Source: Garcia nutans
Taxonomy: Eukaryota; Streptophyta; Magnoliopsida; Malpighiales; Euphorbiaceae
Direction of reading: 5' to 3'
Length of the DNA: 64,000 bases
Assembly (NCBI GenBank): GCA_947685225.1
Contig: CANTUV010000024.1
Coordinates: 27,856,001 to 27,920,000, forward strand
Shown here: positions 35,137 to 46,528 of the stretch, piece after piece
How positions within the stretch are numbered: position 1 is the first letter of the stretch
Layout: the number at the start of each line of letters is the position of its first letter
Program-made: the position numbers and the translations under genes
Notes under the pieces: generated by a model
Told to the model about the DNA's origin: nothing
The model's input: the letters and a program-made list of their open reading frames with translations, nothing else
The model's database searches: none

Positions 35137-37745
35137 TGTAATATCCTCATGTATGCCCTAGAAGTTTTGATTATGTTGTTGTTGCTATTGTTTTAAATTG
35201 GATTGAAAGTATATGTTGTGTGATAAGAAAAGAAATTGGAAAGTGAATGCTTATGTATATGTGTTTTGGGAAAGAAAGAGGGTTTAGAGAAAAGTGTATA
35301 TGTTGTTTATATGTTAATATATGCAACATATAAATTGGTCAAATGAAGAGTCAATGCAAGAGGATATTTTTGTGTGACATATGAAAGTACATAAATGGGC
35401 ATATAAGAGACAAGAGGTTAGTTAAATGGATGAAGGGTGTTTTGGTAATTGCTTGAATTGAAACACTTGGTGGAGATTAAAAGAAGAGTTGACTTTGTTT
35501 CTTGTGGTTCATTTCTTCTTCTTTCTCCATTTGGTCGGCTCCTCCATAGACAAAGGAAAGCAAGAGACAAAGAGAAGATCTTGAAGAGTTAAGCTCAAAT
35601 TGAAGGAAGATTGAAGTGATCAAGTTGGAGATTTGTGGAATTCAACAACTTTGGTAAGTACTCTTTTGATCTCTTTGCTTATTTGAATGATATTTGGTTT
35701 TGATCGATGATTTTAAGAGTGAGTTGTTTGTTTGTGAGATGATTAGAAGTGTTTGGCCGATTTGATGATGGATTTTAAGGATAAGTTAAAGGAAAGAGTA
35801 GTTGATTGGAGGAGATGATGTTGTGTTGTGTTTAGGGTTTTGAGATGATTTGGTGTTTTGTGTTTGATGTGTTTTTTGGTTTGTTTTTGGTGTTGTTGCA
35901 AGTTTAAGATGGTTTTTGGGTATGTTTTGTGAAGATTGTTTGAAGAGGATGTTGGTGAATAGAAGTGTGTTGTTGAGTGTTTGGTTGTTTTGGCCGGATT
36001 TTGAAATTGTGGCCGGACATGCCCATGTACACGTCCAGGGTTTTTAGGCATGTCAATTGTGTTGGAGGCAGTAGGTTTGACACGACCAGTAACACGCCCG
36101 TGTTATTGAGCGTGTCATAGCTACTGTGAGAATGGAGAAATTACACGGCCAAGAGCACGCTCACTTTGTTGGACGTGTTGTTAATTTTGGAGAGGCAGAA
36201 GGTATTACATGCCCAGTGACACGCCCGTGGTTCTGAGCGTGTAAAAGCTTCTGTGTTGTGGAGTTAAGGCACAGTCAGGGACACGCCCGTGTGGTTGAGC
36301 GTGTCATGTTTAAGGTTGCCCTAATTAACTCTTAATTGGATTATCTCTTGTGTATTCCTAAGCAAGTATATGCTATTACTTTTGATTTAGGTCTTGAAGA
36401 AAGTGATTGATCATTGATTTAAGAGGTTAAAGAATCTTGGACAAGGAAGTGTTAGGAGTTGTATGAATTGTTAGTGAGGTAAGTACAAATCTTGTATTAT
36501 TGCATTGTTGCATATGATGTTGAGATTGATCATAAATATGATGATAATGGTAATGTATATGATACTATGTGAACAATGTGATATTTCATGTATTGTGACT
36601 CATGTGATGAGTAATGTGTTTTGTTATGTTTATATCAATAATGCTATATGTATAATGTGATGGAATATAATGCCATTGTGATTGGCTATGGTAACTTATA
36701 TGTGATATGAGGCCATTGTTATTGGCTATGATGAGAGTTAAGAATGGAAATGATAATTAAATAATAAATGATTTGTGTGGCTAATGTGTTATTCCATTTT
36801 CAGAGTTTGTTGTTGGTGGCATGCCTAATAAGTGTAACAATCTCTTGAAGTTAGGTTGGATTGAATCCTTGAAGCCTAATTGAGATGTTACCACCCTTGA
36901 AGCTAGGTTGGGTTGGTTCTTGAAGCCAAGTTGGGTTGATGCTTAGCATGCTTTGCTCCCCTTGAAGCTTGGTTGAACCTAATCCTTGAAGCCTAGTTGG
37001 GTATATGATATTGATAAATGTGATAACAAAACCAAAGCATTAACTCTGAAAATTGAATGACATATTAGTGTGTTTTGGGCCCATGCTTTGTCTTTGTTTA
37101 ATGAGATTCATGAATGATAACATGATTGATAAATGAGGAATATGGAAGGATGTTGAAATGTGATATGCTTATATGATTATGATTGGTGAAATTCAAAGAT
37201 GTTAGCTTCTCATTTATGTTGTGTGTTTATTAATAATATGTATGGCATTGTATTGCATTGAAGCATATCATTAGCATGATTTGTCTTACTAAGCCGTTGG
37301 CTTAGCGCGATAGTGTTAATCGCGCAGGTGATAGAGTTGAACCCGAGAGTTCATCGAGACCGAGTGAGAGTAGACCTTGAAGAGTTGAATTTGGGAACTT
37401 AAAGATCAGAAGAGATTTGCCAATCATGTACTACTTCTTTATATTTTGTAAAGTAGTATTTATAATGTAATTATATGCACATTTGTAAATATGGATTTAA
37501 ATGTTTCATATATGTAAATATTTTATAAATTCCGCTGCGTATGAACTAAATGTATATATATATATCTATTTTGTTTTGTATTACAAGTAACTACCTATTT
37601 TTCTATAATGTATACAATTGAAAGATTATGGTATCGTTTAAAATGTTTTGAATGTTAAGAAAATCCGTAGCATCCCTATGTTTAGTGCATGTATACTACA
37701 TTGTGGTGTTTGTAGTGTGCATGTATTGAATGTGGGGGTGTTACA
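35137..37745 (+). repeat. Element C 3' LTR
   Basis: 2609 bp and nearly identical to 27673-30277. It differs by scattered substitutions and small indels such as one extra TA unit near 37560. Several substitutions fall at CG or CHG sites within the palindrome array. Confidence 0.94.
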
Positions 37746-37750
37746 AGAAG
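37746..37750. repeat. Element C target site duplication, right copy
   Basis: AGAAG, identical to 27668-27672. In the uninterrupted T 5' LTR this word occurs once, at about 45608. Confidence 0.9.
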
Positions 37751-38810
37751 AATAGTTTTACGGTCTTAAGGTTTTTAGAAATAAAAGAAACAATTTAGGG
37801 TAGAAGAGTAGTTTAGGGTTTTTGAAGTTTTGAAAATGGGGGAGAAATACTTTAGGGTTTCAAGGTTTCTGAAAAGAGAAGAATAGTTTTAGGGTTTTGA
37901 AGTTTTGATCATTGATTAAGGTTACTGGATGAACATATTACCAAGTTTAATAACTTAGGTTACTGAAATAAAAATCAATGATAGACGTACTTAAAAGAAA
38001 ATATGGTAATAACATTGTAAATATAATTGAAGCAAAGATTTATAATCAAACCTCCGTTGGTTGGTTCCACCAAAATTGATTTCTGGATAAACAATGACAA
38101 AGGCAGTGTTTTTGCCTTTGAATGGATTGTTGATTGCTTCTTGTTGCTAATGACTCTAATACTAGAGTTCTTCTGTCTCTTTTTTGTTCCAGTAAAAATT
38201 AATCTTTCCGATCCAATCAAAGTCCAATTTTTTTCCTTAATTCTGAGTTTTAATTTGTTATTTATAGGAAAAATCATAAACCTACTTCTAATTGTTTAAG
38301 GAAATTAAAACCAATTAGGAAAACCAAAACCAAATAGAATTTGGTTTCGGAAAAAACTGTGTTGGAAAATTGCGCTGGAAAAAAAATAGCTGGCAAAAAC
38401 TGCGAGAGACTGCTGGCGGGCCCTGGGGCGACTGGCCAATTCGCCGCAGGAAATGGCTTGGGGCTAATTCGCCACAGGAATTTCCTGCGGCAAATTGGAC
38501 CAAGGCCATTTCGCCCGCAGGAAATTCCTACGGGAGAATTGGCCTGGCCAAGCCAATTTTCGACGATGAATTTTTTCGTCGCCGATTTTTTCATCGTCGA
38601 TTTTTATTTTATTTTTTATTTTCATTACTATTTTTTATTATTTTATTAATATTTATTTTTTTATTTTATTAACTTTTTCATTTTTATTTTAATAAAAATT
38701 ATAAATAATAAATATTAAAATAAATATTATTTAATTAAAATACCACAAAAATTATTTTGGACTATATAAAAAATATCGGACCAGACTGGGTCAAAAATTA
38801 AGGGTCTATA
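37751..38810 (-). repeat. T 3' LTR, 5' half on the minus strand
   Basis: It aligns with 45613-46528 apart from indels. One is about 38 bp near 38040, and another lies within the GC-rich palindromic block at 38410-38540, which is longer here. A TATAAATA box lies on the minus strand at 38259-38266. On the minus strand the LTR starts TATAGACCC, where the expected TG has become TA. Confidence 0.85.
38410..38540 (-). other. GC-rich palindromic block in the T 3' LTR
   Basis: Repeated words GGCCAATTCGCC, CGCAGGAAAT and their complements form overlapping inverted repeats in otherwise AT-rich DNA. A single shorter version is at about 46240-46290 in the T 5' LTR, and a diverged one at about 58225-58340 in E. 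The copy number difference between LTRs of one element implies amplification or loss after insertion. Confidence 0.65.
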
Positions 38811-38823
38811 GTTTATCCCCTGC
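38811..38823 (-). other. Element T polypurine tract
   Basis: On the minus strand it reads GCAGGGGATAAAC, directly before the LTR start at 38810. It is purine-rich with a short pyrimidine end. Confidence 0.6.
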
Positions 38824-38897
38824 TTGAACGATCTGAGACTACAGCAAAAGAGAGTGAAAAGTAATAAGACTTAATTTTTCTGAGATGGTTGATGTTT

Positions 38898-39375
38898 TAG
38901 GTTCTGGACACGGTTCGTGTTCTAGACTCAAGGATAATTTTAGGTTCTGGACCTAAGGGTAATTTGGGTTCTGGACCCAAGCTAAGTTCTGGACTTAAGA
39001 GAGATTTTAGGTTCTGGACCTATGGGTAATTTGGGCTCTGGACCTGAGCTAAGTTCTGGACTTAAGAATAATTTGGGTTCTGGACCCAAGCTAGACTTAA
39101 AAGAGATTTTAGGTTCTGGACCTAAGAGAAATTTGGGTTCTGAACCCGAGCTATGTTCTGGACTTAAGAATAATTTAGGTTCTGGACCCGAGCTAAGTTC
39201 TGGACTTAAAAGAGATTTTAGGTTCTAGACTTAAGGGTAATTTGGGTTCTGGACTCGAGCTAAGTTCTGGACTTAAAAGTGATTTTAGGTTCTGGACCTA
39301 AGGGTAATTTGGGTTCTGGACCTGAGCTAAGTTTTGGACTTAAAAGAGATTTTAGGTTCTGGACCTAAGGGTAGT
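38898..39375 (-). repeat. Minisatellite in the T 3' region, about 67-bp unit
   Basis: About seven degenerate copies are each made of sub-repeats starting GGTTCTGGAC or GTTCTGGACTT. The array keeps one plus-strand frame open with Gly-Ser-Gly-Pro-rich peptide, a by-product of the repeat. Tandem repeats close to the 3' LTR are a known feature of Tat-lineage elements. Confidence 0.85.
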
Positions 39376-39620
39376 TTTAGTCAGTAGTATATTAAAGGAA
39401 TTTGCAAAAAAATTAGCTAATTTTTACCATGCACATGCACATATCTTCTCCTTTGTTTGCCCCCTGCGTGTAAAAATATTTTAAAAGTCCATAATCATCC
39501 ACAGGGTATTGATATCAATTACCTAGTAAGTTTTCTTGTTTCATGGTAATTTATGCTTTATGTATGCATGTATGCATGATTATGTATGCTTTTACTCTTT
39601 TCCTTTCTGGTTCACAACAG

Positions 39621-39958
39621 ATGCTTGAAGAACAAAACAAGAAACTTCAAGAAGAGCTAGCTAGTCGTCAACAGGTTTCCCATTTTGAAAATTTGTACCG
39701 TCAATCAGAGCAAAATTTTTGAGACTTCCGGTTTTAGGGGATGAGAGGTCCTGGTGCTCTTCATCTAGAGGCCCCTAAACTAATGACCATGAGATCCTTT
39801 CGTCTACTTCCGATGAGGACCGTTACAGATCGAAACTCCAAGGTAATAGGAATTCTAGTGCTCCTGCTTCGGGCGGACTCGGGACGGGTGATTTGCCTCC
39901 TCCAACAGGCGATGATTTTTTCAGAGCTTTATTTGATGATCTACCACCTCCTTCTTAG
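39621..39958 (+). pseudogene. Antisense ORF relic in element T
   Basis: It lies opposite to the element. ATG at 39621 directly follows TTCACAACAG, a good 3' splice site after a pyrimidine-rich run, and CTAGTAAGT near 39522 could be the matching donor of a ~95-nt intron. The first 33 codons are coiled-coil-like (MLEEQNKKLQEELASRQQ). A stop at 39720 follows a T5 run; in another frame, after a frameshift there and one TAA, a hydrophilic tail ends DDFFRALFDDLPPPS before TAG 39956. Antisense extra ORFs between the interior and the 3' LTR are known in Tat-lineage elements. The protein itself I do not recognise. Confidence 0.5.
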
Positions 39959-41790
39959 TGATGTATGAATACTGTGTAAATTGAGGAAATATTGTACAAA
40001 AATAATAATAATATATAATGTTTATTTTACTGCTACTTCTTTTCCTTCTCTTTTTTTTTTTAAAATCAAATGTTGATCTTTCCAAATCAATGTCAATGTA
40101 CCTTAGGACTTGATTCTCAAATTAACATATATCTATAACATGACAACCCTAGTTACCATACTAAAGACGGGAATCATTTCTATTTAAGCAAGAATTGTGC
40201 ACTTCAGATAGGCACATGCACATTACTTAGATCTCATTTGAGTTTGAATATTGTCTATCTCATATGCATGCTTATCCAAACTATCTCCGCTAATAGACTC
40301 TATCTACCAAGAGAGATCAACAGGTCTTTGATAGGCTTGAAATGGGGTCTATAAGGGACATGGGTTAAATAAAGGCCATTTTGAGATAGGAGATGATGTG
40401 ACACAATGGACAAACCTTCACACTATAAACTGCCTGTTGGAAATTTAGACAGTTGGAAGCATGAAAAGATAGAGCTTTGAATATTCTTCTTTCTTTTTGG
40501 CATTAACCTAGATCTTGATTAGGACAGTCTTTGCCCTTGTAAAAAGTTTGGTACCCAAATTCGTTTCTTTTCTTCTTTCTCCCTTTTCTTTCTTTTTATT
40601 TTTCTTACTCTTCCCTTTCTTTGAGAATTTTATCATTTTGTCCTTCTTCCTTGTAGAACTGTCAAGTATAGAACTTTCAAGAACTGGATGGTCTTTCTCC
40701 CCCCCCCCCCCCCCCTTTTTTTTTCCAATTTTGATTGAATCTTTGGTTGGGTTGGACCAATTCAAGTCAAAATATCCTCATAAACCAAATGGAAGCCTTT
40801 TGTTGCTTTAGGTAAAAGAGAACTCAGTTGGCTTTTTGAACCGCCTTTTTAGGTTTTATCTTTCTTTTTCATTTCTTTTTTCCTTTTCTTTTTTCTTTTT
40901 TCTCTTCTCTTCTCTTCTTCTTTTTTTTTCTTTTTTTTTTGTTTTAGCTCAAAAAGAGTTGTTTTTTTTGTACCAACTTGGTTTTCTAATAATGGATGAG
41001 TGGAGTGACATAAATCTTCTTTAACAGGGATAAATCATTTGTTACTCTGATGTCATCTTGATAGATTGGAGATATTAGGTGAACTTCAACTACCCTTATG
41101 GTCTTGAGAACATCAACTATCCTTATGATCTTGACAATTCATTCCTTTCTTTGATCTTCTTGCCTCTTCACCTTAGTGATCATAATACTTGTCAAAAGTA
41201 TCACAACAGCTCGTGATAGGTTGTTGGGGCTATATGCCAATGAAAAGAAAGCTAAAATTTTATGAAGGCTCAAAGGGACAACTAGGGATTGATATTTAAT
41301 AGGGTGGATACTAGTTGTTGGCTAACCAAATAATGCTTAGATCATCTCTACCTTAAATAAGCAGAGTTCAATTTTACCTCGAATGTTTTGTCAAAGCATG
41401 TTCTAAGACTGACTAAGACCAAGACAAAGGTAATTATGCAGGAGCCCTCTCTAAGTAAGCATACACAACTCAATCCTATAGAGTAATTCCCTCACCTAGT
41501 AAAGTCATTCAAGTCATGATGCATAAATATATTAATTCATGAATTATCAAGCTAGATTCCTTATTGGTTGAGCACCAAAATGAGCAAAGACCAATAAAAA
41601 TTTTAATGAGAGTAATTTATTCAAAGAACTTTAAATTTGAAAAACACGATTGTTCCAATTAAATATTAAAGAAAGTAAAATTGAAAAGCAACATTCAAGC
41701 TCAGGTAAGTTTGTTGAGTTAAGCTTCTTTTCCTTTCACATCTTCAATATTTCCATCTTGAAAGGATGATAAAACAAAATCTTCTTCCAA
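39959..41790 (-). other. Non-coding interior of T with long purine tracts
   Basis: No conserved coding is present. On the minus strand there are polypurine stretches at about 40555-40640 and 40855-40965, and a G17 run at 40699-40715 (C17 on the plus strand). Much of this region is homologous, inverted, to 60883-62560 in element E, including the purine tracts but not the G17 run. Long open frames over these tracts are Phe/Leu/Ser or Lys/Glu artefacts. Confidence 0.75.
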
Positions 41791-43273
41791 TCATTTTCCT
41801 ACCATGAAGGTTGTTGGCGGTGGCAATTTATTGAACCTTGCCAATGGATTTTCTTTGGTGTTTGGCTTGTTGGGCTCGGGTAGCTTTCCATTATCAATCA
41901 AATTTTGGATCTCATGCCTCAACCTCACACATCTATCCGTGTCGTGTCCTTGCATTTGATGAAATTTACAAAATGTCTTAATGTTGAAATTAGGTGGGAG
42001 AGGATTAGGCAAAGGACGAGGATTTAAGGGTTGTAACAATCCCTTCTTTTGTAGCTTATTAAGAACCCAAGACAGCAGTTTTCCCAATTTTGAAAACTGC
42101 CTTCTTGTTCCTTGGTTAGTAGCATTAACACCAACCTCTTTTTGCACGCTTTGATTTCCAGACTGGTAGTTCTCTTTCTCATTCCTTCTTATTGAAAAGC
42201 AATTCTTCTTCCTTTCCCATTCTTCAATTTGCAGACCAGCTTGGAGGAGATCTTTGAAATCACGAATGAGTGTATGAGACATCCTTTCATGAAGACTAGG
42301 CAACACCCCTCTCACAATCATCTTTATTTGATCGGATTCATCGGGCCTTTTCTTAAGCAATGCGGCCTTATTTCTCCATCCTTTTACATAGTCTACAAAA
42401 TTCTCATTTGGTCGTTGCCTAGTGGACTCAACTTCCATTAAGGTAACTTCCATTTCAACATTGTATCCATATTATTGGATGAAAGCCTTGTATAGCAGAT
42501 CTCAACTCTTTTGTGTTCCATCTTCTAAGGTATTGAACCAATTTTGGATAACAGGACCAATGAAAGCATAAAGTACCTTAGTGTTTGAGTCTTAGTAGCT
42601 CGGGCAGACTGCACAGTAGTGATATACTGTTCACATGGAGGTGAGGATTTTCGGTTCCATCAAACTTTGCAAGGGATGGCATCTTGAACTTGTACGAAAC
42701 TTCTTCGTCTAGCTCAAATAATTTGTCAACTTCGGATATTTCTTCGGTTTTTAGCTTCTTCTCAAATTTCTTTTCTATGTCCACAATCATCTTTTCAACA
42801 TCAGAAGTCTCAATTTTCTCCATAGCTGATCTTTCAAAAATCTTTGGTTCTTTCTTCTTGTCTTGAGGATCTTGGAAGTATTGAGCCCAATCATCATCAT
42901 CATCAATGATCATCTTATCATCATCAAAAACCACTTCTCCAACTTTAGCCTTCCCTTTGTCCTTTGGCTTCTTAGTGCTAGCAGATGCTTTGGCATGATT
43001 TCCTAAAATCGCAGCCAATTGGTTCTTCATGGTCTCAGCTAGGGCCTCTTTTATTTCTTCCATCTTGGCATTGAGGGCATCATCCACCATTCCTTGAATT
43101 TGTTTGGGCTCCATTGCTTTTGGTGAGAAAAAGATTGAGTCATTGCTAGATTCTTCGTCTCCGGCGTAGGTCGGATTGTAGTAAGCTTTTGAATTATCGT
43201 AATCCAGGGTTGTGAGCCAGAGAGGATTAATGATATGAGATGCAAATGTATGTATGCATGAATGCACAAACAA
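41791..43273 (-). pseudogene. gag: Tat/Ogre-type gag in element T, frameshifted
   Basis: The first in-frame ATG is at 43114 (MEPKQIQGMVDDAL); the frame is open further upstream to 43273 without an ATG. The N-terminal part is acidic and lysine-rich. It is followed by the Tat gag signature FKMPSLAKFDGTENPHLH near 42640. The frame is then lost and resumes by 42453 with RPNENFVDYVKGWRNKA and the atypical zinc-knuckle-like CKFHQMQGHDTDRC near 41960, ending at 41791. At least one frameshift and a stop lie between 42578 and 42453. Gag would package the element RNA. There is no pol after it. Confidence 0.82.
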
Positions 43274-44263
43274 TTAACAAACAAGGACAAATAGGACGTT
43301 CCTTCCAACCTTATAACATCCACACATGAATGGCGAGTCTCTTTTCCTAGGTATATGGTTAACAAAATACAAACATGGGGTATCTTGTTTTCAAATATTT
43401 TCCTCGGACGTTTTAACTAATAGTTATATTTTTGAAAATGGAAATCAGTTCATAATAATTCCCACTAATTAGGTTTTAATCTATTCAACCAACTATAGTA
43501 GCTTTTATGCTATATTGGATTAAAACTAAATTAAGAGGTTTATTATAAATAGATTTCTCACTTGAAAAAGTAACTAATGATTCATGCCAAAAACAAGCCC
43601 ATGATTAATTATTCTTAGTATAAACTAGGCTCACAATTGATTTTTAGTATTTCGTAATTGACCTAAATAATTGTAAGCTCTTTTGAAGAAAAGGTTGGAT
43701 GAAAATAATTTTGTTTCTTAGCCCATTGTAAAAAGATTTTAGAAAAAAACATATTTTGGGCTTTGTATTTGGGTCATGAGCAAAAGAATTTTTAATTTAT
43801 TCCAAAGACCATCTTGAAAAGTTCTAAAAATAGCTTTGGTCTTTTGGAATTTAAAGAAAAAATTTATTTTGAGCTTACAATGTACTTAGGTCATATTAGA
43901 AAAAGAACAAACCAAATAAGCCATGATTTAAGCTAAGATAAATTAAACATAGTCAAACAACAAGCATTTGGGATAAAATCCTAAGGAAAGTAACTAGGCC
44001 AATTACATGAACTTTAGTCTTTGGGTTAAAAAGGCTTAGGTTCTCATAACAAGTATATACCAAAAGGTACGAGACAATGAGTGGTTATGCCATGCTCAAT
44101 CTCCATACCTTGAGTGAAAGTATGGTATCTCTTACATAACACAACATGGGTAACACGGGCATCCTAACTCACGCACACAATGCAATCTAATATGATGCAA
44201 TGGATAATATCATTATAAGAAAGAATAGAATAATAAAAAGACCAACAAAATCAACTTCTCTTC
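43274..44263 (-). other. Untranslated leader of element T
   Basis: It lies between PBS and gag on the minus strand and is AT-rich. The part from 44260 to about 43970 is homologous to the E leader (60330-60615). I see no ORF of note. Ogre-type leaders may contain an extra ORF, but none is visible here. Confidence 0.6.
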
Positions 44264-44281
44264 TCCCCAGTGGAGTCACCA
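44264..44281 (-). other. Element T primer binding site (Arg-tRNA type)
   Basis: On the minus strand it reads TGGTGACTCCACTGGGGA, adjacent to the LTR end at 44283. It resembles the Arg-tRNA PBS of Ogre/Tat elements with one or two changes. E has the equivalent at 60307. Confidence 0.75.
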
Positions 44282-44282
44282 C

Positions 44283-46528
44283 TGTGAACGGAGATTTTCG
44301 CCCCCACTCCCGGTGGAATGGTTCTTGCAACTTCGGCACTGTTTAGGCTCGGGGCCTTAGAGAACACGGACTTAAGCCCAGAGAAAATGGAATTGCCACC
44401 CGGACAGGTTGGAAAAAAGAAAGGGGTGGATGACTAGATTCCTAAGGAATCCTCAACCCCCTAATGGGTTCGGAAAGTTGGGTACGTGTGGGGAAGGTGA
44501 GAAATGGCCCAGCACCCCCCACAACGCCCGGTTCATTGGAACTGGCCTCCTTTACAGGTCTTAATATTATAAAATTCTTAAGTATAACAATATTATCCAT
44601 ATTACATGCAATAATTGAAACAAAGCATCATTATATTAAAATCAAAGCAATGTCAAAACAAAGAAAATAAATGGACACCCATCCGAAGATGGAAGCATGT
44701 CCTTACATCATCTATGTCTAAACTAAATAGGACACCCACCGAAAGGTGGAAATATTTTCTTTACATTGGTCCAAAATATAAAAGAAAATTAAATTACATG
44801 ATATTTAACTAATGAGGTACCCACAAAGTGGAAACATACCTCTTACAATTTTAATACTAAAATAAATAAATAATAATCATAACAATAAAGAAAATAATCA
44901 TCCATGGTAAATTAAATAAATCAAGCATTGAAATTAAAAAAAAATCAACCATCAAAATATATAACAAATTACATAATTATATCTAAAATTAAATAAAGCA
45001 AGAAAGATACGAATATAGGTTTATATCTCAATTTAGAGTTCTTTAATTACCATTTAGGGTTTTGGGATTTTAGAATTATTATTGTTATTATTTAGGCTAT
45101 TGTAAAGATATTGGAAAATTGGAATGGATTAAGTTTTATGAATTTAAGAAAGTAGTAAGAGTTTTTGGTTAATAAAATTAGGGTTTAGGGGTAACATCAT
45201 GAAATTAGGGTTTTGGAATCTTAAGACATTAGGGTTTATAATTCAAGTTTACTGGATTATGATTTTAGGTTTATTGGATCATGGCTTTAAGGTTTAGACT
45301 TACTAGATTGGATTTTTAAGTCCACTGGATTAGGGTTTTGATGCTTTAAAATTTTAGGGTTTAGGATAACTAGGGTTTACTGTATTTGATTTTGAGAGAA
45401 TTAGGGTTTTTGGTATTTTGGAAAATATATTTGATTTTAGGATTTAAGAAAAAAGTTTAGAGTTTTATAAAAATAATTATGATTTTTAGAAAACATGAAG
45501 AAGATTAGGGTTTGGAGATTTGAGAAAACATTTGGAAATTTTGGACAAAAAGTTATGCTTTAGATGAAAATAGTTCGGAAAAACAATTTAGGGTTTTAAA
45601 GCTTTTAGAAGCAGAAGAATAGTTTTAGGGTCTTAAGGTTTTTGGAAACAGAAGAAACAATTAAGGAAAGAAGAGTAGTTTAGGGTTTTCGAAGTTTTGA
45701 AAATGGGGGAGAAATACTTTAGGGTTTTAAGGTTTCTGAAAAGAGAAGAATAGTTTTAGGGTTTTGAAGTTTTGATCATTGATTAAGGTTACTGGATGAA
45801 CATATTACCAAGTTCAATAACTTAGGTTACTGATACAAAAATCAATGATAGACGTACTAAAATGAAAATATGGCAATAACATTGTAAATATAATTGAAGA
45901 AAATTGATTTCTGGATGAACAATGACAAAGGTAGTGTTGCTGCCTTTGAATGGATATTTGATTGCTTCTTATTGCTGATGACTCTTAGGTTCTTCTGTCT
46001 CTTTTTTGCTCCAGTAAAAATTAATCTTTTCGATCCAATCAAAGTCCAATTTTTTTCCTTAATTCTGAGTTTTAATGTGTTGTTTATAGGAAAAATCATA
46101 AACCTACTTCTGATTGTTTAAGAAAATTAAAACCAATTAGGAAAAGAAACTAAAACCAAATAAAATTTGGTTTCGAAAATACTGCATTGGAAAATTGCGT
46201 TGGCAAAAAAATTGCTGGAAAAAATGCGAGCGACTGCGGGCAGGTTCGCCGCAGGATATTCCTGTGGGCGAATTGGCCTGGCCAAGCCAATTTTCGGCTA
46301 TGAATTTTTTTCGTCACCGATTTTTCCGTCGCCGATTTTTATTTTTATTTTTTTATTTTTATTTTTATTTTTTATTTTTTATTTTATTAACTTTACCATT
46401 TTATTTTTATAAAAAATTATAAATAATAAATACTAAAATAAATATTATTTAATTAAAATACAACAAAAATTATTTTGGACTATATAAAAAATATCGGAGC
46501 ATACTGGGTCAAAAATTAAGAGTCTACA
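44283..46528 (-). repeat. Element T 5' LTR
   Basis: On the minus strand it starts TGTAGACTCTTAATTTTTG and ends TTCACA, 2246 bp. It has a degenerate TATAAACA box at 46081-46088 and a GC palindrome at about 46240-46290. Three hairpin-like repeats of GGACA and TGTCC words lie near 44690-44850. It is homologous to 58039-60305 of E on the opposite strand. The right neighbour ATCCC (46529-46533) is the candidate target duplication. Confidence 0.85.

Larger units (their letters stand above)
27673..37745 (+). mobile_element. Element C: young, structurally complete Tekay-type chromovirus
   Basis: LTRs at 27673-30277 and 35137-37745 begin TGTAATATCC and end GGTGTTACA. They differ at roughly 25 sites plus small indels by hand count, about 1%. 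A perfect 5-bp target duplication AGAAG flanks it (27668-27672 and 37746-37750). PBS, one-frame gag-pol and PPT are all present. It inserted into the T 3' LTR, whose sequence continues across it. It is the youngest insertion in the window by LTR divergence. Confidence 0.95.
27622..46528 (-). mobile_element. Element T: gag-only Tat/Ogre-lineage element (3' LTR interrupted, left end off-window)
   Basis: On the minus strand the order is 5' LTR (46528 to 44283), Arg-tRNA-type PBS, leader, gag relic (43273-41791), non-coding interior with purine tracts, an antisense ORF relic, a minisatellite, PPT and 3' LTR (38810 leftward). Element C splits this LTR at 37745/27673, and A interrupts it at 27621. 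No pol domain is present in its 5.5 kb interior, so it fits the TR-GAG type (LTR elements with gag only) and would need pol in trans. Its right end abuts a Tekay LTR at 46529, into which it inserted. Confidence 0.8.

Noticed and set aside
39022..39228. Gly-Ser-Gly-Pro repeat protein
   Set aside because: Open only because the 67-bp tandem repeat lacks stops in one frame; no start context or homologue.
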